DNA of 64,000 nt from Saccopteryx bilineata (GCF_036850765.1 NC_089491.1:133292266-133356265); one strand, 5' to 3'. Positions 22,518 through 33,602 are shown, counted from the stretch's first letter. Notes: generated by a model from the sequence alone, not told the origin. Translations and numbers: made by a program.

Positions 22518-22889
22518 ACAGTCAATGAGTTGAACTCTCGTCCAGTTTGACATGCTTCTTCTGTTCACCCCCACCAACAGGTCACTGCTACTCAATCACA
22601 ATAATTGAGTTTGCATCTCATTTGCATAACCAAACAACTTTCTTTGACTTGTTTGCTTTTCTTATGTTCTAGTTTAATAAAAAAAAAATCAAATGCTTCT
22701 TTTTTTAATCATATTATAGTCATTCTGAAATATTCCCTAATTTTTGAGCAATATATATTATATATATGCAAATTGATTCCATTCATCACTTTATATATAA
22801 CTATACTCTGCTAAGTTACATATGATGTCAAAAACAGCCAAGTCACTATGTGTCACTATCAGAAACAATAAAGATTACACATATCCAGC

Positions 22890-23230
22890 ACTTAGGGCAT
22901 GCCACACATTACACTCAGTGTTTCTCCTATTATCTCATTTTAAACATTACAAATCTAATAAGGTTGTCATACCTTTTTTAAGTGTTGAAGACACTAAACC
23001 AAGGAGGTTACGCAGCCTGTCCAAGGTCACAGAGCTAGTAAATGACAGGCCAGGACTTGAACTCAGGCTCACCAGATGGCAAAACCTGTGCCTCTCAAAT
23101 GATTACACAACCCCGCCTTATGCCAAATCAAATCCCCAAGACAGACTGAGTCAATACAGCATGGTGGTTAAGAACACAGACATCAAAGACAGACAGACAA
23201 GACAGAGACTTTATGTTTCAATTTAAGACA
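22890..23230 (+). mobile_element. MIR SINE, with part of a second MIR
   Basis: The MIR core is clear: gtccaaggtcacagagctag, then acttgaactcaggc. At 23157 tggtggttaagaacacagac looks like the start of a second, oppositely oriented MIR. Confidence 0.85.
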
Positions 23231-23312
23231 AATTGAAATGAGCAAAAATTTATTGCACTCCTAAAACAATAAAGGCAGAAACAGTTGGCATCTATTTAAA
23301 GAAGTGAAGTAT

Positions 23313-23557
23313 AGCCTGACCTGTGGTGGCACAGTGGATAAAGTGTCGACCTGGAAATGCTGAGGTCGCCGGTTCGAAACCCTGGGCTTGCTTGGTCAAG
23401 ACACATATGGGAGTTGATGCTTCCAGCTTCTCCCCCCTTCTCTCTCTCTGTCTCTCTCTCCTCTCTCTCCCTCTCTGTCTCTCTCCTCTCTAAAAATAAA
23501 TAAATAAAGTAAAAAAAAAAATCTAAAGAAAATAATAAATAAAATATTAAAAAAAAA
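23313..23557 (+). mobile_element. SINE, type B
   Basis: Duplication AGAAGTGAAGTAT on both sides. Long A-rich tail. Confidence 0.92.
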
Positions 23558-23585
23558 GAAGTGAAGTATAAATGACCTCACTTCT

Positions 23586-23792
23586 TTTTTTTTTTTTTTT
23601 TAATTTTATTTATTCATTTTAGAGAGGAGAGAGAGAGGGAGAGAGAGAGAGAGAGAGGAGAGAGAGACAGTGGGAGGAGCTGGAAGCATCAACTCCCATA
23701 TGTGCCTTGACCAGGCAAGCCCAGGGTTTCGAACCAGCGACCTCAGCATTTCCAGGTCGACGCTTTATCCACTGCGTCACCACAGGTCAGGC
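23586..23792 (-). mobile_element. SINE, type B
   Basis: Duplication GACCTCACTTCT (23574-23585 and 23793-23804). (GA)n tract 23621-23670. Confidence 0.94.
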
Positions 23793-23960
23793 GACCTCAC
23801 TTCTATAAGAGCTTGCACTGAGGTAATTTAATAATTTATAATTTAAATTATTATAAAATATATGATTGACAAAAATGACATGAACTGTAAACGCTGTAAG
23901 GTTTGAAACAAGAGAGCTCTCAGTGGTCAGCATCAGTTTTATTAAAAAGGTAGTACTTCA

Positions 23961-24300
23961 CGCCTGACTGGGCGGTGGCGCAGTGGATAGAGCATCAGAC
24001 TTGGATGCAGAAGGACCCAGGTTCGAGATCCCGGGGTTGCCAGCTTGAGCGCGGGCTCATCTGGCTTGAGCAAAGCTCACCAGCTTGGACCCAAGGTCAC
24101 TGGCTCGAGCAAAGGGTTACTCAGTCTGCTGAAGGCCTGCGGTCAAGGCACATATAAGAGGGCAATCAATGAACAGCTAAGGTGTCGCAACGAAAAACTG
24201 ATAATTGATGCTTCTCATCTCTGTTCCTGTCTGTCTGTCCCTATCTATCCCTCTATCTGACTCTCTCTCTCTGTCCCTGTGAAAAAAATTAAAAATAAAT
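23961..24300 (+). mobile_element. SINE, type C, first of a same-site pair
   Basis: Preceded by AAAAAGGTAGTACTTCA (23944-23960) and followed by the same 17 bases (24301-24317). Confidence 0.94.
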
Positions 24301-24317
24301 AAAAAGGTAGTACTTCA

Positions 24318-24618
24318 GCCTGACCAGGCGGTGGCGCAGTGGATAGAGCGTCGAACTGGGGTGTGGAGGACCCAGGTTTGAGATGCAGGCTCATCTGGTT
24401 TGAGCAAGGCTCACCATCCTGAGCCCAAGGTAGCTGGCTCGAGCAAGGGGTCACTGGGTCTGCTGTAGCCCCCCCTCAAGGCACATACGAGAAATCAATC
24501 AGTGAACAACTAAGGAGCCGCAAGGAAAAATTAATGTTTCTCATCTCTCTCCCTTCCTGTCTGTCTATCCCTATCTGTCCCTCTCTCTGTCTGCCACAAA
24601 AACCAAACAAACAAACAA
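24318..24618 (+). mobile_element. SINE, type C, second of a same-site pair
   Basis: Followed by a third copy of the target, AAAAAGGCAGTACTTCA (24619-24635). Confidence 0.94.
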
Positions 24619-24859
24619 AAAAAGGCAGTACTTCAGCTGAACTCAAAGAATTATGAGAAATTTTACCCACAAACAGGACAGAGCATTTCAAAGAACATTA
24701 CTAAATTAATCATGAGAGGAAACTATGGTAAACTGTACAAATATAGTGTGATGGCCCTTTTTATAGCCAATCATCTGAACTAGCAACCCTGAGGTGGTAA
24801 TTTCTACACAGGCCAGGAACGAAAGCAGCCACCGAGAACAGGGCTTGGATTCTCTCTTT

Positions 24860-24861
<2 letters not shown>

Positions 24862-24951
<90 letters not shown>

Positions 24952-25316
24952 GAAATGAGAAGCATCAACTCATGGCTGTTTGACTTTAGTTGTTCAATGA
25001 TAGCTTCTCATACGTGCCTTGACCTGGGGGCTCCAGCTGAGTTAGTGACCTCTTACTCAAGCCAGCCTTGGGCTTCAAGCCAGAGACCTCTGCACTCAAG
25101 CCAGCAACCTTAAGATATTAATGATCCCTTGTTCAAGCCAACATCCCTAAGCTCAAGCAGGCCATCCTTTGCTAACGTGGCCACCTCGCACTCAAGACGG
25201 CCAATGTATGCTCAAGCTGTGAGCCTGCACTCAAACTGGAGACCTCAGGGTTTTGAACCCTAGTCCTCAGGATCCTGGGTCAGCACTCTATCCACTGTGC
25301 CACCACTGGTCAGACA
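24862..25316 (-). mobile_element. SINE, type C, long, with (TG)n(GA)n tail
   Basis: The tail has become (TG)n 24865-24897 and (GA)n 24898-24947. About ten caagccagcgacc-type modules follow. Duplication GGATTCTCTT. Confidence 0.9.
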
Positions 25317-25398
25317 TGAAGGGATTCTCTTATTCAAAAATCCAGCTCAATGCTATGGGACTGTCAAAGAATAAGATTAATTAAAAAAAAAATTGGGG

Positions 25399-25531
25399 GC
25401 CTGACCTGTGGTGGCGCAGTGGATAAAGCATCGACCTGGAACGCTGAGGTCACTGGTTCAAAACCCTGGGCTTGCCTGGTCAAGGCGCATATGGGAGTTG
25501 ATGCTTCCTGCTCCTCCCCACTTTCTCACTT

Positions 25532-25569
<38 letters not shown>

Positions 25570-25605
25570 TCTCCCCCCCCTCTCTAAAATGAATAAATAA
25601 ATTTT
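25399..25605 (+). mobile_element. SINE, type B
   Basis: Typical head and (CT)n (25538-25574). Confidence 0.92.
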
Positions 25606-25609
25606 TTTT

Positions 25610-26600
25610 AAAAATCTGGAACTAGGGCATCCAAATAAGCACTCTCCTTCCCAGTAAGCTGAAGCATTCTTCTAACAGACAGAATTCATCTGCCACTTCT
25701 CTTTTGGAACTGCCTTCAAAACCAATTCACAATCATTCTAATTTTTTTACAGTCACGACTAAAATCAGTTTATAATAACTGTAATTTTTTCAATCACAAT
25801 TAGTTTGGACTCCAAAAGAATATTAACCAGCTTTCTTTACTTGACTCCAAGTAACCATAAAATGAAATTCCACCTTCAAAGAATTAAAATTTGCCACTAT
25901 GAGCATTTTCAAAAGAATGTGCCACAGGCTCTGATAGCAATTTGTAAAGATGAGTTCCAATGAAAGAGGAGTACAGCCCACCAAAAATGAACATAATGCA
26001 AGTTTTTGGAAAGTAAATCACTTAGATAACACTGGTTTGGGTTATTTAAAAATCCACACAACTGCTTTCCTTAATGCTCCAAGCATCAGGTATGCTTACA
26101 TGTAATTTTCTGATAAAGGTACATCTTATGAATTGACTATGCTATAGATCTGGGGAGAAGTGGCCCACTTTCCCATTGTAGGAAAAGCAGGAGGGATTTG
26201 CCAGTGTCCTGGTAGCTCAATGCTAGTTGCCAGTTTCTGAAATTGTGAAATATGATTCCTATCCATTATCTTCCCCTTTTCCTCTTCAACTCCCCCACCT
26301 CTTCCCCACTCTTAAAGAAGATTTACTTCAACTCCCAGGACTTGGCCCTTTCTCATCCCTCCACCTTTGAGGTGGACTCAGTACCTGTGCTTTAAGATAG
26401 GTGATGAAACAGATAAGAGAAAGGGAGGATGTGACTGTGTTTGTGCTCAGAGAAGTGTTCAAACAAGAAAAGGGAGGATCCCTTCCTGTAAGTGTTATTT
26501 TATCTCAAACACCTTTCTAGTTGTCATCTTTGGACTGTTCTTAGACACTGAAAGAACTCCACTGCGTCTCATGTGCTCACTGTTTTGTTGGTAATTTTTA
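25610..26600. other. Intronic DNA with nothing recognisable
   Basis: AT-rich, no gene, RNA or young repeat. No further structure seen on either strand. Confidence 0.55.
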
Positions 26601-26745
26601 AAAATTGTTTTTAGAGAATCACATCAATTTGTTGTTAGTTATTCACGCATTCACTGGTTGATTCTTGTATGTACCCTGGCCAGCGATTGAACCTGCAACC
26701 TTGGCATATCAAGAAGCTCGAAGCAACCAAGCTACCCACCCAAGT
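26601..26745 (-). mobile_element. SINE, type D, old
   Basis: ccctggccagcgattgaacctgc and aaccaagctacccaccca are the minus-strand head. Confidence 0.75.
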
Positions 26746-26760
26746 CTTGTTGGTATTTTT

Positions 26761-27150
26761 GCGTGTGTGTGACAGAGACAGAGAGACAGAGAGAGGGATA
26801 GATAGGGACAGACAGACAGGAAGAGAAAGATGAGAAGCATCAATTCTTTGTTGCGACTCCTTAGTCTCCTTAGTTGTTCACTGACTGCTTTCTCATATGT
26901 GCCTTGACCAGGAAGAGGCTAGAGCCAAGTGAGTGATCCTTGCACAACCCAGTGACCTTAGACTTCAAGCCAGCGACCATGAGGTCATGTCTATTATCCC
27001 ACGCTTAAGCCAGCAACCCCACGTTCAAGCTGGTAAGCTCACACTCAAGCCAGATGAGCCCGCGCTCAAGCCGGTGACTTCAGGGTTTTGAACCTGGGTC
27101 CTCCGCGTCCCAGTCCGACACTCTATCCACTGTGCCACTGCCTGTTCAGG
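26761..27150 (-). mobile_element. SINE, type C
   Basis: Duplication CTTGTTGGTATTTTT (26746-26760 and 27151-27165). Confidence 0.94.
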
Positions 27151-27165
27151 CTTGTTGGTATTTTT

Positions 27166-27290
27166 AAATGATTTCCCTACCAGACTCAAAAGTCTTTATA
27201 AGTTAATATAGTACCTTGCTCACCTCTATATCCCTAGCAAGTAGCAGGCACAAAATAAATGTCTAGATGAAATACATGAATGGTAGGTTT
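27166..27290 (+). mobile_element. LINE-2/MIR 3' end
   Basis: ctctatatccctagcaagta gcaggcacaaaataaatg matches the shared terminus. 27290-27670 holds nothing else. Confidence 0.5.
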
Positions 27291-27670
27291 GAAAGAGAAT
27301 CAACCAGACTATTTGGAATTGTAGCATACAACTGGTTTATAGCCTTTCTTCAGAATAAAAATTAGAGTTAAAAGTTTGTGCAATCAGAAAGATTGCACAA
27401 TCGGAAAGATATTAAATCACTCAATGGTAACAGATGGCAGAATTACATGGTAGCTTAGGATGATGGCACTTTACATGAGCAACTTTAGACAAAACACTTA
27501 ACCTTTCTTGTGTCTATTTTCCCCTCAAACCAAAAGAGGGGGGAATAGGAGAAGTGATAATATCTATAATACTTAATAATCACAAAGTCATAGTGAAGCT
27601 CAAATGACATGATATATAAGATCATTACACAAATATAACACGTTATCAGACAGATTTAAAGAAATAATTC

Positions 27671-27990
27671 TCGTCCCTGGATGGTGGCTCAGTGGATAGA
27701 GTGTCCACCCAGCATATAAATATCCTGGGTTCAATTCCCAGTCAGGGCACACAAGAGAAGCAACCATCTGCTTCTCTTCCCCTCCCACTCCCTCTTATCC
27801 CCTTCTTCCCCTCCAACAGCCAGTGGTTTGATTGGTTTGAGTGTGGCCCCGGACACTGAAGATAACTCTGTTGGTCCCAGCACATCAGCCTCAGGTGCTA
27901 AAAATAGCTCAGTACTCAAGCATTGGCCCCAGACTGGCTGGGGAACATGTGAGAGTCTGCCTCACTATCTCCCCTTCTCTAACCTAAATA
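27671..27990 (+). mobile_element. SINE, type A variant (tggctcagtggatagag head)
   Basis: Divergent body with agccagtggtttgattggtt, shared with 58543-58850. The two define a sub-group distinct from the main type A. Confidence 0.85.
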
Positions 27991-28125
27991 ATAATAATAA
28001 TTACTATCATCATTATTATTAGCATTTGTGTTTTTTATGTGCATACACTTAACTAAAACATATGAATAAAGTTCAGACAAAAAAGCCTATTGTCAAACAT
28101 ATAATAAATATAATAATTTATATAC

Positions 28126-28495
28126 ATCACTGGCCGGTTGGCTCAGTGGTAGTGCATGTGGAAGCCCAGCATGTGGAAGTACCGGGTTCGATTTCCAGTC
28201 AGGGCACACAGGAGAAGTGATCATCTGCTTCCCTCTACCCCCATCTCTCTCCCTCTCTCTTCTTCTCTTGCAGCCATGGCTCAAATGGTTTGAGCAAAGT
28301 TAGCCTCAGGTGCTGAGGATGGCTCCATGGCCTCTGCCTCAAGCATTAAATTAGTTCGGTTGCTGAGCAATGTAGCAGTGGCCCAGACAGGTAGAGCATT
28401 GCCTGGTAGGGGGCTTGCCAGGTGGATCCCAGCCAGGGAACATGCAGGAGTCTGTCTCTGCCTCCCTAATAAAAAGAAAATAATTAAAAAAAAAT
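28126..28495 (+). mobile_element. SINE, type A
   Basis: Head cactggccggttggctcag. B box GGTTCGATTTCC. Confidence 0.88.
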
Positions 28496-28499
28496 TTTT

Positions 28500-29690
28500 T
28501 TTCCAATAAGATCCTTGTAGAAACCACCCATCTTTCAATTTGTCTATAGAAAAGCTTGTGACTAAGTATACGTTCAATTTTAAATGATTCTCCAGAGAGT
28601 GTCAGACTATTTTTCTTGGTGCAGAAGCAGGAAGCTTTCACAACCAAGTCCACGCTGACCTGAAGCACTGGCCACAGCACTGGGCTCTGCACCCAGCTCT
28701 GCGGCAAACAGCCTGAGGAGGCACAAACCTGCATTTCAGCACAGAGTTGACTGATCTATGACCAAAGCCTGCAGCTAAAAATACAGGTGAACACAAAAAT
28801 AATTCTTTAACAGTATACCACTCAGACTATCAGGCTACCATAATGGGAACCTAACAAATAAAAAAAGAATAAAATCAAGGAATGATTGCACCAAAGCTAG
28901 CAATACATGATAAACACACAGTTAAAAGCACCTTCTCTTTTTAGAAGAAAAATGTACTTTTGTCAGAGCAGTAACTATAGAGAAAATGTAAGACAAAAGC
29001 TGGTTACAAATATGCTACGGACATCACAGATAACACCATGCTATAGATTTAGGGCTATTGGGTTGTTTCAACTTCACTTGAATTCCTAAAAATATCTACC
29101 TACTTCTCCAGCAACCATTCTCTGTACTTTAAGCAAGAGCAAAGCAGATGGCCAAGATGCTGACACTGCAGGCCCAAGGTTTTTCAACTTTGTTTTTTCC
29201 AGTTATCCACTGCTAAAAGAGATGAAAATACAGAACAGTGTAGTATAAATCTATAAGAAACCAACTGAAGCTAAGTCGTATGCCACCCCAAACAATCCCA
29301 CATTGGAGAGCAAACCATGCACTTGTCTCTAAAAATGTTTAAGCCTTGGCATTCAGTTTGTAGGAGTCTGACACCTTTCTGAGGGAGAGAGAGGTGAGCT
29401 AATCACCGTGAGTCCTAGAAATACTGTCCCTCAGAATCATCTCTAGAAACATCCAGAGAAGTAAGCAATAATCAGCTGGAAGCAGAAACTGTACCAAGAA
29501 GAAGAAGCTTCCAGGATTTCCCTCTAGGTGTAAAAACAATCAACTCCTATTTTTAATCTTGTTCTGACATAAACATCCAGCCAAACCTCTCACTTTCTGG
29601 CTGATCAAAGATAGCTGAATTGTTACTAAAGCAACTGTTTCAAAGGTCAGAACTGAATGGAAGTCATCACAGATTTAAAGACACTTCTTT
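28500..29690. other. Intronic DNA with nothing recognisable
   Basis: No gene, RNA or named repeat seen. Confidence 0.55.
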
Positions 29691-29691
29691 A

Positions 29692-29885
29692 GGCCCTACC
29701 CAGGTAGCTCAGTTGGGTAGAGCATTCTTCCAGTACACCAAGGTTGTAGGTTCAATCCCCAGTCAGGGCATATACAAGAATCAACCAATGAAAGTGTAAG
29801 TAAGTGGAATACCAAATTGATGTTTCTCTCTCTCTCTCCACCCCCTCTTCCTCTCTCTCTAAAATTAATAAATAAATAAATTTTA
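29692..29885 (+). mobile_element. SINE, type D
   Basis: gccctacccaggtagctcag head; ggttcaatccccagtcaggg box; AAATA tail. Confidence 0.88.
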
Positions 29886-30039
29886 AAAAATAAAAATAAA
29901 GACAATGCTTAATTGAATAAAAGAATAAAGTATGTTGAGAGGCAGAACAGATGGCAATGCCCTAAACATAAACTCATCTGCTACCACTGATTTTGAGGAT
30001 GCCCATAGTGTAACTTCACAACTGATTAACTGAAAAATA

Positions 30040-30115
30040 TACTGCTCACAAAAATTAGAGGAATTTTGAAATGAATATGAGGCTATAAAATATCCCCTAA
30101 TTTTTGTGAGCAGTA
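30040..30115. mobile_element. Tc1-like MITE, about 76 bp, palindromic ends
   Basis: TACTGCTCACAAAAATTAG at the left end and its exact complement at the right, with TA on each side (30038-30039; 30116-30117). The ends are those of the Tc1-like element at 20180-22754. Confidence 0.9.
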
Positions 30116-30119
30116 TATG

Positions 30120-30690
30120 TTAGTAATTAAATGCAAATGAAAACAGCACCTCCCTATACACTGAGAAAACCTAACAGAGTTATTAATAATTTCCTTCCAC
30201 ATCAAACTGGATTTATAACTCAAATCTACTTCTGGTAATAATGGGGGAGGGAGGGAGGTAATGTCTCCAGAAGTAAACAAAAAGTTCAAACTCTCCTAGG
30301 AACTTGTCACATTCTTCTTTTCCTATCAACAATTTTTAGCCCACATGAGAAATGCTAGTGAATAGGGCTTTTGGCAAGGAACTCAATAATAATATGCAAC
30401 TGCGGGGCCACCACCACAATACTGACATCAAGCTTGGACAAAATGCTGCTTTTGTCTCAGAAGCAGCATATGATGAAAACAGGAACTTTATGAGAACTGA
30501 TCACAACTGCACAAGAAGCCTGATCACATGCCCACAACAGAGCAATGTTTCCCTCATTGTTATCCAAGAGACTTCTCTAATAACTGGGGCTTGATTTATT
30601 CCCTTTTAATTCTCAAAATAATTCCCTCCTAATACCAATCCATTGTCCAAAGAAAGAGGGTGCCAGCCAGGATTTGCGTATAACCTCTCC
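30120..30690. other. Intronic DNA upstream of the CpG island
   Basis: No gene or repeat recognised. 30690-31030 rises gradually in GC towards the CpG island. Confidence 0.5.
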
Positions 30691-31375
30691 TTCCTTCTTC
30701 AAAGACTCCAAAAGGTGATCGGATGCGGAAAATTCAGCCCGAATACAGGTACCAGGAAAAAAAAAATCCTTATGACAAAGGTGGTCTTAAAGCAGCACCG
30801 CGTGTGTCTCTCTGGGTTAAAGCCGCTGCTTCTAAACTCCTCAGGACCCTCACTGGTCCGCCCTGCTTCTATCTCACTCCTGTCACCGGGGAGGCACCTC
30901 TCATTGTTAAAGGTGGAGAAAGAAGAAATGCCGCAGATTTCCCATGTGTCTTTCTCTTTTTTTGAAGGGAGGGGGGAGGGGCTGGAACAGGCAAGGGGCC
31001 CTCCCCTCAAAATGGGTAGAGGACAGGAGAAAGCTGTCAGCCGCCCGGCTCACAGCCTCGCCCCCACCCCCGCCGCGCCCGGACCGAGCGGAGGGCACAG
31101 CTTTGTCTCGGGTTTTGGGGGGCAGGGAACGCAGAAGCAGCCGGGCCGGGGAAGGGCCGCTCCCCCGCCTAACCCCCTCCCACAGAACACAATGAGCGAC
31201 ATGGGACACCCACTGCACCGGTGGGAGAGGAGGGAGGACGACCCCTCGCAGCCCGGGCCAGATTTCCGGCATCCTCCTCCCCTCGCCAGCACGGCCACCA
31301 GGGCGCGCGGCGGGGACCGGCCTCCCTCCCGCACGCTCCGAGCGGCGCCCGGGTTCACACCCCGCCCGCTCCTAC

Positions 31376-31475
31376 CCTCTGAGAGCTCCAGCTCCAGCTC
31401 CGCCAGCTGCGCCCGCACTTCGGGGGGCAGAGCTGCCACCGCGGCCGGCGTGGGGTCCAGGCCACGCTCCGCCAT
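31376..31475 (-). CDS. DIP2B: DIP2B first coding exon (residues 1-33 and first base of codon 34)
   Basis: The reading frame starts MAERGLDPTPAAVAALPPEV and continues RAQLAELELELSE, which I recognise as the N-terminus of disco-interacting protein 2 homolog B. This stretch opens the DMAP1-binding domain. The rest of the protein, two tandem adenylate-forming (AMP-binding-like) domains, is encoded beyond the left edge of the window. The start ATG (31475-31473) sits in strong Kozak context (purine at -3, G at +4). The exon ends with a split codon, GAG G|GTAGGA, giving a consensus phase-1 donor at 31375. It lies in a CpG island whose promoter faces left. LARP4 lies upstream in the same orientation, matching human synteny. 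DIP2B is linked in the literature to neuronal/axonal function. No other DIP2B exon is visible, consistent with a very long first intron. Confidence 0.95.
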
Positions 31476-31554
31476 CCCGGCTCCGTCAGCCACACTCCGG
31501 AAGACAAGAGAGGGGGCCGAAGGAGGGACGGACTGACGCGGGCCCACACCCCGG

Positions 31555-31614
31555 CTACAGGATCCGGCTCCGGCCGCCGAGCGCCGTCAGCACCGTTGCT
31601 ACCGCTGCCGCCAT
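31555..31614 (-). other. Possible upstream ORF in the DIP2B 5' leader (19 codons)
   Basis: The ATG inside the YY1-like motif opens a frame MAAAVATVLTALGGRSRIL followed by TAG, which closes about 80 nt before the DIP2B start codon. It counts as a real uORF only if transcription starts upstream of 31614; if the YY1 motif marks the start site, some transcripts would lack it. Confidence 0.35.
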
Positions 31615-31655
31615 GAGCAAAGGTCACGTGAGCGCGCCGGCCCCGCCCCCTGGCT
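31600..31655 (-). promoter_or_regulatory. DIP2B: DIP2B core promoter motifs: palindromic E-box, GC box, YY1-like site
   Basis: A palindromic TCACGTGA lies at 31624-31631 (USF/MYC/TFE-type E-box). A CCCCGCCCC GC box lies at about 31641-31649. On the minus strand CTCATGGCGGC (31617-31607) matches a YY1 site. YY1 sites of this form usually lie just downstream of the start site in TATA-less CpG promoters, so transcription probably begins between about 31615 and 31635. No TATA box is visible. The motifs are read directly; factor use is inference. Confidence 0.6.
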
Positions 31656-32714
31656 GAGGACGCACCGCCTCCACAGCTTAGTCAAACTCAGAGCTCGCGG
31701 CCTTTCGGCGCCCTCTCCTGGGAAACTTCTGAAAAGACGAGCCCAAGCCCGCCACCCGCAATTCTCCAGCACAAAACAGGCTTTAGGTGTTAATGATGGG
31801 AAAACGCAACGTTTAACCTTTTATGAACTCATGTGCACGAACTTTTCAGATGTGCCTTGCTATACTTTTCCAGATCTCTTAAATTAGCAATGTATACTTT
31901 TTTATCTTGCCCCTTCCTCCCTTTGACCCTTATTGCCACCTCCCCATTTATAGGGTTCTGAACCCAGGCACTTACTTCTTTTATTGGGGTTTACAGGTCC
32001 CATTTGCCAGGAGCACTTTTGCTTCCATTTCAGTTCTATCATTTGTGACAATGAAGAGAATCAAGTTAATCCTGCCTACATTTCTACCTACTTAAAAGAG
32101 GGGAATGTAGTCTTCCTTATCTTTATATCTTTCTACGTGTATAACAATATGTATTCCAAAAATATTTATATTTTAATTCAGTATTAGGAAGATCCAAATA
32201 TTTGTGTACTTTTGCCAGGAAGTACCGAGCAGTTGCTTAAATTGTCATTCATATTCTTTCTTTAATAATATTAAATCTTTTTTTCAATGTCAAAATACCC
32301 CTTGAAAATTTGGGGAATTCTGATGTTTTCACTTCCCTTCATGCTGATCCTTAAGTTGTTCTTTAAAAGAACATGCCCCAACATTTATGACTTTCTAGTA
32401 AGTACACCATTTATGGGCTGGGAGAAAAAAAAATTTTTTTAAGTTGAGAGAAATATTTTAGGTAAATGAGGAGAGATAGGGCCCAGCTACCCTGATCACT
32501 CTAGGCAAAACCCAAACAATCACAAGCTATATGATTGAGACCATAGACTGCCCAGTGATCACAGATACACACATGGGAGAGCCCAGCCCAAATGACCAAT
32601 ACACATGAGCAAAAAATGGATACCATTTTAAGCAGTTAAGTTTTGACTATTTTTCACAGTAAAAACTGATAAAAACAGGGTTATATCTGCTCAGGAACAG
32701 TCTACTACTGCATA

Positions 32715-32822
32715 TTTCTTTTTGAATGGGAGTATTATTTTTATTTATTGATTTTAGAGAGGAAGAGAGAAAAACATCAATTTGCTGTTTCACTTATTTA
32801 TGTATTCATTGATTGTTGTTGT
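32715..32822 (-). mobile_element. SINE, type D, tail part only
   Basis: tttatttattgattttagag to ttatgtattcattgattg. The head is missing, replaced by the next SINE. Confidence 0.75.
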
Positions 32823-33204
32823 TTTTTACCACGCATGTGCATGAGGGAGGGCTGGGGGGTATACACATTAGAAGCATCAACTCGTAGTTGCATCACTTTA
32901 GTTGTTTATTGATTGCTTCTCATACGTACCTTGATGGGGCGAAGTGGGGATGCTCAAGCCTAGGCAGTGACCCCTTGAATAAGTCAGTGACCTTGGGCTC
33001 AAGATAGCGGCTTTGGGCTTCAAGACAGCGACCTTAGGATCATGTTGATGCTCTCACGCTCAAGCTGGTGACCCCGCACTCAAGTTGCTGAGCCTGTGCT
33101 CAAGCCAGATAAGCCTGCACTCAGGCTGGCAACCTTGGGGTTTTGAACCTGGGACCTCAGTGTTCCAGGTCAACACTCTACACTGTACCACCACCAGTTA
33201 GGCA
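32823..33204 (-). mobile_element. SINE, type C, long variant
   Basis: Many caagccagtgacc modules. Head ccaccagttaggca at right. Confidence 0.88.
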
Positions 33205-33436
33205 TACCTTTTATATTCTTAGAACTTGTTTTTATCTGAAAACATCTCCAAGTACAGAGAATTATATCTGTGTATCCATCTCATCACATATTTCTACTTC
33301 AGAATTTAAAAACATAGATACATTTGAAGGCATTCCTAATGCAAATCACCTTTCTCCTTCCTCCCCTCATAGATAGTTATTTAGAGGTATCCACTATCTT
33401 GCAGCTGGTATAATTTCCAAACATATTAATTAGTAC

Positions 33437-33602
33437 ATTAAATATTTTTTAATTTTTTATTGATTTTAGAGAAAGAGGAAAGGAGAGAGAAAGAGAGAGA
33501 AACATCAATCTGTTTCTGTATGTGCCCTGACTGGGAATTGAACCTGCAACCTCTGCATATCAGGATGATGCTCTTAACCAACCAAGCAATCTGGCCAGGG
33601 CC
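33437..33602 (-). mobile_element. SINE, type D
   Basis: Head caatctggccagggcc at right; (GA)n core. Confidence 0.88.

Larger units (their letters stand above)
20180..22754 (+). mobile_element. Tc1-like transposon with decayed transposase and three nested SINEs
   Basis: Left end TCTGCTCACAAATATTAGGG and right end CCCTAATTTTTGAGCA are inverted repeats of one another. The right end is followed by TATA. After subtracting the SINEs the element is about 1.5 kb, the usual Tc1 length. It shares its ends with the MITEs at 30040-30115 and 35467-35910. Confidence 0.88.
1..31375 (-). other. DIP2B: DIP2B intron 1, 5' part
   Basis: The whole stretch left of the exon 1 donor is intronic in DIP2B by position. 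No second exon, RNA gene or independent gene is recognisable in it. It is filled with the repeats listed separately. Confidence 0.8.
31030..31720. promoter_or_regulatory. DIP2B: CpG island spanning the DIP2B promoter, exon 1 and start of intron 1
   Basis: This is the only strongly GC-rich, CpG-dense stretch in the window. It contains the DIP2B start codon, the exon 1 donor and the predicted transcription start region. Flanking DNA on both sides drops abruptly to AT-rich sequence, and no SINE has inserted inside it. Confidence 0.9.

Noticed and set aside
22822..23226. 134-codon plus-strand frame
   Set aside because: Overlaps an MIR; residues show no family resemblance.
24318..24635. CRISPR-like spaced repeats
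   Set aside because: Regular repeats here are SINE modules and target duplications in a mammalian genome.
30643..31536. 297-codon plus-strand open frame
   Set aside because: It starts at TTG, spans the antisense of the DIP2B promoter and exon 1, and owes its length to CpG-island composition. No domain is recognisable.
31476..31547. 24-residue N-terminal extension of DIP2B
   Set aside because: The upstream in-frame start is GTG, not ATG. The known DIP2B start MAERG has strong Kozak context.
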